NCBI GenBank assembly: GCA_017442785.1
Contig: JAFRZB010000048.1
Span: 1-42,348, forward strand
Direction: 5' to 3'
Origin: Bacillota bacterium
GTDB taxonomy: Bacteria; Bacillota; Clostridia; Peptostreptococcales; Anaerovoracaceae
DNA length: 42,348 nucleotides
The notes under the pieces: model-generated
Databases searched by the model: none
Told to the model about the DNA's origin: nothing
Seen by the model: the letters and a program-made list of their open reading frames with translations, nothing else
Shown: in pieces, positions 37,157-42,348 of the stretch
Position numbering within the stretch: position 1 is the first letter of the stretch
How the letters are laid out: the number at the start of each line of letters is the position of its first letter
Position numbers and translations under genes: made by a program

Positions 37157-37881
37157 TATTCGTAGGCGGTTACTCATTAATACTGATGGCTCTGGCGGTC
37201 ATCCCGGCGCTGTTCCTGCTGTTCTACATCTATAAGCAGGACGGCCTGGAGAAGGAGCCGCCCAGGCTCATATTAAGGCTGGTGGTCCTTGGAGTCATCT
37301 CGACGTTCTTTGCCGGCTTTACCGAGAGCATAGGCATCAAGATACTCGGCTCCGTCTTCAGCTACAACAGCCTCAGCTACAGGGTGCTTCTGTACTTCGT
37401 GGTGGTGGGGCTCTCCGAGGAGGGCTTCAAGTACCTGGTGCTCAGGTTCTCTACATGGAACAGCAGGGAGTTCAACTGCAAGTTCGACGGAGTGGTTTAC
37501 GCGGTGGCGGTGTCCCTGGGCTTTGCGCTCTGGGAGAACATCCAGTACGTCACATCCTACGGTCTCAGCACGGCGCTGATAAGGGCGGTCACAGCCGTTC
37601 CCGGACACGCGTGCTTCGGAGTCCTTATGGGAGCCTGGTACGGACTGGCCAAGAGAAAGCAGATCCAGCAGTGGGGCAACGCGTCCTTCCTGGCAAGGCT
37701 GCTGGCGGTCATCATTCCCACTATAATACACGGGGCCTACGATTTCGTGGCCACATCAAACATGAACACCATACATTTCGTGATGTTCGTGGTAGTGATG
37801 TTCGTGGTGTGCTTCTACACCGTAAAGAAGCTCTCCGCGGACGACAAATATCATAACGACGAAGGCAATTACGGCATTTAA
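37153..37881 (+). CDS. PrsW-family intramembrane protease
   Basis: A 242-residue membrane protein with about seven hydrophobic segments. It has the PrsW signatures: KQDGLEKEPP after the first segment, the glutamate pair in GLSEEGFKYLVL, DGVVYAVAVSLGFALWENIQY, the histidine in VPGHACFGVLMG and IHGAYDF. B. subtilis PrsW makes a first cut in an anti-sigma factor after a stress signal. No anti-sigma gene is nearby, so the target is unknown. ctpA, another protease gene, overlaps its start. Confidence 0.92.
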   Translation: MIFVGGYSLILMALAVIPALFLLFYIYKQDGLEKEPPRLILRLVVLGVISTFFAGFTESIGIKILGSVFSYNSLSYRVLLYFVVVGLSEEGFKYLVLRFSTWNSREFNCKFDGVVYAVAVSLGFALWENIQYVTSYGLSTALIRAVTAVPGHACFGVLMGAWYGLAKRKQIQQWGNASFLARLLAVIIPTIIHGAYDFVATSNMNTIHFVMFVVVMFVVCFYTVKKLSADDKYHNDEGNYGI

Positions 37882-39248
37882 TGAACACTACAACAGCGGT
37901 CGCACTGGCGATCTTTATCGTAACTTACATTTTATTATTCGCCATCGAGAAGGCAAGGCCTTACATAGCCCTTGCCTCGGCGTTTATTTTTGTCATTATA
38001 GGCACGGCGCATCTGCTGGACTACAGCTACAGTCCGCTTGAGGCTCTGGCCGAGGTGGACTGGAACGTCCTGATGATGATAGCAGGCACCATGGGAACGG
38101 TGGAGTTCTTCGTAGAGTCCGGCATGCCCCGCCGCATGAGCGACATCATAATCTCCAAGGCAGGCTCCGTAAAGTGGATGATAGTGATAATGAGCCTCTT
38201 TGCGGGGATCATATCCGCCTTTGTAGACAACGTGGCGACGGTGCTGATGATAGCTCCGGTGGCCCTGGCCATATGCAAGAATTTAGACATATCGCCTGTG
38301 CCCACCATAATCTGCATATCGATCTCGTCCAATCTGCAGGGCGCTGCGACGCTGGTGGGAGATACCACCTCCATACTGCTTTCAAAGTCCGCAGGTCTGG
38401 ATTTCATGGATTTCTTCTTCTTTAAGGGCAGGCCCGGCATGTTCTGGGTGACGGAGGCAGGCGCCATAGCCAGCGCCCTGATAATAATCTTCATGTTCCG
38501 CAAGGAGAGCAGGAAGATAGCTCCCTCCGACAAGTTCCCCGTTGAGGACAAGGTCCCCACGGTGCTGCTGATACTCACCATACTAAGCCTTATCGCGGTG
38601 TCCTTCATACCGTATAAGGACGCTGCCGCCCCGGGGCAGTTCTATAAGCCGGACTGGACCAACGGCGCGCTCTGCATGCTTTTCCTGATAATAGGGATAG
38701 TGAGGGGCTGCATAAAGAGGCGCTCCGCAGCGCCGCTTATCAAGGCCAGAAACGGTCTGGATCTATATACCCTGCTGCTGCTCGCAGGTCTGTTCATAGT
38801 GATAGGTGGAGTTAAGCGGGCAGGTATAATTGACCTAATAGGGCAGGGCATATTCGACCTCTGCGGAGGCACCACAAGATCCGCCCTGTTCGTGACGTTT
38901 ACGGTGATAGTCTGGATGTCGGTGCTGATATCCGCGTTCATAGACAATATACCCTATGTGGCCACGATGCTCCCGGTAGTTAGGTCCCTTGCCGCGGGCT
39001 TTGCCCTGTCGGCAGACCCGGCGGTTTCGGGAAACAGCGCCACGCTGCTCTATTTCGGGCTTTTGGTAGGGGCCACTCTGGGTGGCAATCTCACACCTAT
39101 GGGAGCCTCGGCAAACATCACGGGCATAGGCATACTGAGAAGAGAGGGCTATACGGTAAAGCCCCTGCAGTTCATGAAGTACAGCGTACCGTTCACGCTC
39201 ACTGCGGTGGTGGTGGGCTACGCGCTGCTCTGGATCATCTGGGTCTGA
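37881..39248 (+). CDS. ArsB/NhaD-type (SLC13-like) ion permease
   Basis: A 455-residue transporter with about eleven hydrophobic segments in two halves. Each half has a re-entrant motif: AFVDNVATVLMIAPVALAI with ISSNLQGAATLVGDTTSILL, and AFIDNIPYVATMLPVV with LGGNLTPMGASANITGIGI. These are typical of the ion transporter superfamily that includes ArsB and NhaD. The substrate is unknown; arsenic genes are absent, so Na+/H+ exchange or organic anion transport is as likely. TAATG overlap with prsW. Confidence 0.88.
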   Translation: MNTTTAVALAIFIVTYILLFAIEKARPYIALASAFIFVIIGTAHLLDYSYSPLEALAEVDWNVLMMIAGTMGTVEFFVESGMPRRMSDIIISKAGSVKWMIVIMSLFAGIISAFVDNVATVLMIAPVALAICKNLDISPVPTIICISISSNLQGAATLVGDTTSILLSKSAGLDFMDFFFFKGRPGMFWVTEAGAIASALIIIFMFRKESRKIAPSDKFPVEDKVPTVLLILTILSLIAVSFIPYKDAAAPGQFYKPDWTNGALCMLFLIIGIVRGCIKRRSAAPLIKARNGLDLYTLLLLAGLFIVIGGVKRAGIIDLIGQGIFDLCGGTTRSALFVTFTVIVWMSVLISAFIDNIPYVATMLPVVRSLAAGFALSADPAVSGNSATLLYFGLLVGATLGGNLTPMGASANITGIGILRREGYTVKPLQFMKYSVPFTLTAVVVGYALLWIIWV

Positions 39249-39250
39249 AA

Positions 39251-39541
39251 ATGAAGCATTATGTTTTTATGAAATATAAAGAAGGCGCGCTTACGGACGA
39301 ACTGTTTGCGGAGCTTTCAAAGAGGTTCTTCGAAGCGGTGGAGTCCGTCCCCGGGCTTTACGGCTGCGTGGTAAAGAGGAACTGCCTGGAAAGGGACGTG
39401 AACATGGACCTCATGGTCTCCTTCTACGCGGAGGACGCCGCTGCTCTTAAGGCATACATAGAGCATCCGAGGCACCTTGCCATAGCCGCGGTCAGCGGTC
39501 CTTTGGAGACCGCGCGCTTTTCCTTCGACTGCGAAGAGTAG
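39251..39541 (+). CDS. Dabb (stress-responsive A/B barrel) protein
   Basis: A 96-residue alpha/beta-barrel protein. MKHYVFMKYKEG, ELSKRFFEAVESVPGLYGCVVKRN, the strand MDLMVSFYAEDAAALKAYIEHPRHLAI and a final strand match the Dabb family. Members are dimeric small barrels of varied, often unknown role. It sits 2 bases after the permease and 4 before the PPTase-RecX gene. Confidence 0.88.
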   Translation: MKHYVFMKYKEGALTDELFAELSKRFFEAVESVPGLYGCVVKRNCLERDVNMDLMVSFYAEDAAALKAYIEHPRHLAIAAVSGPLETARFSFDCEE

Positions 39542-39545
39542 AGCT

Positions 39546-40577
39546 ATGCTTACCATACAGCTCGTAAAAAAGTCCAGGGGGAGGATATATAAGTCCGAAG
39601 ACATAGTCCGCGCTCTTACGGGGCGGGGGCTTTCACACGACGAGCTCGGAGCTCCGTTCTTTACGGATGCGGAGGCCGGCGGATTCATCTCCATAACCGA
39701 CACCAAGAACTACTGGGCCTGCTGCGTAAGCGGCAGCCCCGTGGGCATAGACATGGAGGAGAAGGGGAGAAAGGCCCGAAGGGAGATAGCAAAGCGCTTC
39801 CACAAGGACGAGCAGGAGTACCTCTCAGTCCTTACAGGCACCGAGAGCGAGTGGACGGAGGAGTTCTTCTCCATTTGGACCCGCAAGGAGGCCTGGTCCA
39901 AGCTCAGGGGCAAGGGCTACGCCGTAGGCTTTGCAAAGTTCTCGGTTCTGGACGGCTGCCCGGAAGGGATACCGGTGGCAAGCTTTACGCAGGGAGACCT
40001 GATCTTCGGGATAGCCGGAGATACCAAGGCCCGGGTAGTTCCGGCCGAGTACGACGCCCCCATGGAAAAGACCGCCCTGGACTATGCCGGAGATCTTCTG
40101 GACGTGCGGGGCTACACGGAGCAGGAGCTTGCGAAAAAGCTCCTGGAAAAGGGCTACTGCGCGCAGGAGGCTCAGGACGCCGTGGAAAAGCTCAGGGAAT
40201 ACGGCTACGTGAATGACGAGGCCTACGCCCGGGGCATGGCCGAAAAAGGCATGCGGGAAGGCAAGGGCTCCGCACGTATAATGACAGAGCTTAAGAAGCG
40301 GGGCATAGACCCGGAGCTCGCGAAGGAAGCCGCAGCCTCAGGCAGCGGTTCCGAACGGCAAAGAGCGCTTGCGGAGGCTGAGAAGATCCTCCTGAAGGCG
40401 GGCGGACTTCCGCCTCTTTCCGAGGAGGACGATGAAAGCACCGAGGCGTCCCGCGCGGCCCGGAGGGAAGCCTTCGGCGCCAGACAGAAGATCCTCGCAA
40501 AGGTCTCGCGGAGGCTCTCTGCCCTCGGATACGGCGCGTCAGTAATATATTCGGTAATAGAGGAGATAAACAGATGA
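39546..40577 (+). CDS. Fusion of 4'-phosphopantetheinyl transferase (Sfp type) and RecX
   Basis: A 343-residue protein with two unrelated domains in one frame. Residues 1 to about 165 are an Sfp-type transferase. VGIDMEE (66-72) carries the Mg2+-binding Asp69 and acidic residues, RFHKDEQEYL is at 84-93, and WTRKEAWSKLRGKG (111-124) holds the family W-x-x-KE-x-x-x-K. It would load carrier proteins from CoA. Residues about 188-343 are RecX, the inhibitor of RecA filaments: YTEQELAKKLLEKGY, EKLREYGYVNDEAYARG, SARIMTELKKRGID and a last repeat QKILAKVSRRLSALGY. No stop or frameshift and no internal start with a good ribosome site is seen at the junction. It overlaps the DUF554 gene at ATGA. Confidence 0.9.
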   Translation: MLTIQLVKKSRGRIYKSEDIVRALTGRGLSHDELGAPFFTDAEAGGFISITDTKNYWACCVSGSPVGIDMEEKGRKARREIAKRFHKDEQEYLSVLTGTESEWTEEFFSIWTRKEAWSKLRGKGYAVGFAKFSVLDGCPEGIPVASFTQGDLIFGIAGDTKARVVPAEYDAPMEKTALDYAGDLLDVRGYTEQELAKKLLEKGYCAQEAQDAVEKLREYGYVNDEAYARGMAEKGMREGKGSARIMTELKKRGIDPELAKEAAASGSGSERQRALAEAEKILLKAGGLPPLSEEDDESTEASRAARREAFGARQKILAKVSRRLSALGYGASVIYSVIEEINR

Positions 40578-41269
40578 TTTTCCCGATAGGCGCGGTCACC
40601 TGCGCCATGTGCATAGTGGTGGGAGGCCTCATAGGCTCAGCCGCCGGAGAACGCATAAGCGACAACGTAAAGAACACTCTCAACCTGATATTCGCCCTGG
40701 TGGCTCTTTCCATGGGCATCATCCCGATGCCCGGGCTTAAGAACCTGCCGGCGGTAGTGCTGTCGGTAATACTCGGAACGCTTTTAGGCGTAAAGATAAA
40801 GCTGGGGAACAAGGTCCGCGCGGGTCTGGGCAAGCTCGCCGGAGGGCGCTGCTCGGAGGAGTTCCTTACGATAGCCGTGCTGTTCTGCGTAAGCGGCACA
40901 GGCTACTACGGGGCGCTCGTGGAGGGCGTCACGGGAGACCACAGCATACTGCTGGCTAAGGCCATACTGGACATCTTCACCTCCGCCATACTGGCCTGCA
41001 AGCTCGGAAAGACAGTATCCCTTCTGGGCATACCGCAGGCGGTGATCCATCTGCTGATATTCTTCATCGCAAGGTGGATATACCCGCTCTGCACTCCGGC
41101 CATGATAGCGGATTTCAAGGCGGCGGGCGGCTACGTCATGCTTGCCACCGGTCTTAGGATGCTCAAGCTCAGGGAGGACCTTCCGACGGCTGACATGATA
41201 CCCACGCTGATAATAGTGCTGCCTATCTCCTGGCTCTGGAGCACATATGTGGCTCCGCTGCTCGGATAA
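40574..41269 (+). CDS. DUF554 membrane protein (YdfK/YqgA-like)
   Basis: A 231-residue membrane protein with about six hydrophobic helices. The start MIFPIGAVTCAMCIVVGGLIGS, RISDNVKNTLNLIFALVALSMGI, the middle VLFCVSGTGYYGALVEGVTGDHSILLAKAILD and the end RMLKLREDLPTADMIPTLIIVLPISW are typical of DUF554, predicted transporters of unknown substrate. It is coupled by ATGA overlap to the PPTase-RecX gene. Confidence 0.92.
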   Translation: MIFPIGAVTCAMCIVVGGLIGSAAGERISDNVKNTLNLIFALVALSMGIIPMPGLKNLPAVVLSVILGTLLGVKIKLGNKVRAGLGKLAGGRCSEEFLTIAVLFCVSGTGYYGALVEGVTGDHSILLAKAILDIFTSAILACKLGKTVSLLGIPQAVIHLLIFFIARWIYPLCTPAMIADFKAAGGYVMLATGLRMLKLREDLPTADMIPTLIIVLPISWLWSTYVAPLLG

Positions 41270-41286
41270 GGCAGGGGGGTAAGGCG

Positions 41287-42108
41287 ATGAACTCATTAAA
41301 ACAGCAATATCCGGCGCTCTTCTACATAGTGTTTGCAGTCGTAGTGCTCTTTCTGATGTGGGGCGCCGAAAGGCTCAATCACCTGATCTTCAGGAAGATA
41401 CAGCAGAAAAAGGAGGTCCTGCACCTCAGGTTCTTCGAGGGCGTAAATTCCGCAATAATACTGATCATAGGCATCATCCTTGCCTTCTCCGTGATAGACG
41501 GCGTGGACTCCATATGGAAGACGCTGCTGGGAGGAACGGCCATATTCAGTGCCGTGATAGCCTTCGCGGCGCAGGACGTGATAAAGGACATACTTGCGGG
41601 CCTTATGATAAGCGTCCACAAGCCTTTCGAGGTGGGAGACCGCATAGAACTTGAGGACGGCACTGCCGGCATAGTTAAGGACATCAGCCTCAGGCACGTG
41701 GTGCTGCAGGGCATTGACACCAATACGCTCGTCATACCCAACAGCAGGCTCAACGCCATGAAGCTCGTTAACTACAGCTTCCACACAGGCGTAAGATCCG
41801 TTTATCTGAAGTACTACATCGCATACGACAGCGACGTTGAAAAGGCCATGGAGGTAATACGCAAGGCCGTGATGGATTCTCCTCTTACCATGCCCGGAAA
41901 CCTCGGCGGAAGGAAGAAGGACTACGGCAGCGTGTACTTCATAGCCTACGAGGTCAGCAGTCTCCAGATGGCTACGACGGTGTTCTTCAGCGCGTCAAGC
42001 CGCACCGAGGACGTGATCTCCGACGTCAACTTAAGGGTAAACCACGCGCTGGCCGAAAACGGCATAGAGGTGCCGTATCCCTACGTCAACGTCATCAGCC
42101 GGAAATGA
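41287..42108 (+). CDS. mscS: Small-conductance mechanosensitive channel (MscS family)
   Basis: A 273-residue channel that releases solutes during osmotic down-shock. It has three transmembrane helices (about 10-28, 50-70, 76-110). The pore helix region is TAIFSAVIAFAAQDVIKDILAGLMISVHKPF, followed by the beta-domain VGDRIELEDGTAGIVKDISLRHVVLQ and IPNSRLNAMKLVNYS. Its C-terminal domain is complete. It is the last gene of the ftsE run; structured element B begins shortly after it. Confidence 0.94.
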   Translation: MNSLKQQYPALFYIVFAVVVLFLMWGAERLNHLIFRKIQQKKEVLHLRFFEGVNSAIILIIGIILAFSVIDGVDSIWKTLLGGTAIFSAVIAFAAQDVIKDILAGLMISVHKPFEVGDRIELEDGTAGIVKDISLRHVVLQGIDTNTLVIPNSRLNAMKLVNYSFHTGVRSVYLKYYIAYDSDVEKAMEVIRKAVMDSPLTMPGNLGGRKKDYGSVYFIAYEVSSLQMATTVFFSASSRTEDVISDVNLRVNHALAENGIEVPYPYVNVISRK

Positions 42109-42124
42109 TCCCGTATCCGCGCCC

Positions 42125-42348
42125 CCGCGGAGCCGGCCGGTGCCTGCCGGTATTTTCGGGGCTGAGTCCTCGGAGGTGACGCTGCAGACGGATCTTCGCC
42201 GCAGATACAGCGCCGCTCGCGAACTCACCCGGTGCCTACAGTCGGCACCGGGCTCAACATCGCTCGCTAAGGCGGACCGACCCGCCTTGGGCTGCATCAG
42301 CAGCTCAGATCCGGCAGCGTGATACCACCTGCGGAGCCCCTCAAACAC
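42125..42348 (+). ncRNA. Structured RNA-like element, copy B (cut by window edge)
   Basis: Homologous to copy A in the same order: hairpin CCGG-TGCCTG-CCGG (42137-42150), core block GAGTCCTCGGAGGTG (42164-42178), hairpin CCCGGTGCC-TACAGTC-GGCACCGGG (42228-42252), hairpin AAGGCGG-ACCGAC-CCGCCTT (42269-42288) and block CCTGCGGAGCCCCTCAA (42328-42344). Long-range pairs also fit: GGGGCT (42158-42163) with AGCCCC (42335-42340), and CGGATCT (42189-42195) with AGATCCG (42307-42313). CCGCAG (42199-42204) could pair with CTGCGG (42329-42334), which would cross the second helix. The part equivalent to the long arm of copy A lies beyond the window. No terminator or clear promoter is visible. Confidence 0.68.

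Noticed and set aside
37881..39248. Arsenite efflux pump ArsB
   Set aside because: The fold fits the ArsB/NhaD group, but no arsR, arsC or arsA is nearby and the substrate cannot be read from the sequence, so only the superfamily is called.

Overview
The window looks like the chromosome of an anaerobic Gram-positive-type bacterium of the Bacillota (Clostridia). Supporting signs are AddA/PcrA/LigA, a CsaB wall-polymer cluster, lipoproteins with Firmicutes-type signal peptides, strong AGGAGG ribosome sites, TTG/GTG starts, and no outer-membrane genes. From about 3.2 kb onward the genes share a distinctive codon habit: GC-rich, but with ATA as a main isoleucine codon and AGG a main arginine codon. 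I cannot name the genus.

Layout. (1) 1-3.0 kb, lower GC and almost no ATA codons: pstS-pstC-pstA (phosphate uptake, minus strand) behind PhoP-box-like repeats, a small mobile-element-type gene, and then tRNA-Glu(CTC), whose 3' end faces this region. It reads as the edge of an acquired island. (2) 3.2-7.9 kb: redox and metal genes. These are a ferredoxin-thioredoxin reductase catalytic subunit, thioredoxin and an FAD oxidoreductase; an iron-sulfur flavoprotein; and a yhbY-DUF2284-mrp operon. (3) 7.9-8.45 kb: no protein gene, but a large, highly structured non-coding element. (4) 8.5-18.4 kb: an HI0933-like flavoprotein followed by DNA repair genes addA, a PC4/YdbC-like ssDNA-binding protein, an unknown protein, pcrA and ligA. 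(5) 18.5-24.1 kb: xpt plus a BMP-type nucleoside ABC transporter (lipoprotein, ATPase, two permeases) for purine salvage. (6) 24.6-31.4 kb: wall-polysaccharide cluster with a CsaB-glycosyltransferase fusion, GT4, DUF4330, an O-antigen-ligase-like protein, TagA/WecG and a degenerate P-loop protein. (7) 31.5-42.1 kb: a tightly packed run of ftsE, ftsX, an M23 peptidase, recJ, ctpA, prsW, an ArsB/NhaD permease, a Dabb protein, a PPTase-RecX fusion, a DUF554 protein and mscS. (8) 42.1 kb to the end: a second copy of the structured element, cut by the window edge.

The most unusual content is the repeated structured RNA-like element. Copy A lies at 7956-8430 on the minus strand, copy B at 42125-42348 on the plus strand, and a short relative at 24482-24544 carries the same core in a hairpin loop. 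Copies A and B keep identical loop sequences on stems whose bases differ but still pair, and they do not keep a reading frame, which points to RNA rather than protein. I do not recognise it as a known RNA class. The next most unusual item is the single-chain fusion of a phosphopantetheinyl transferase with the RecA regulator RecX.
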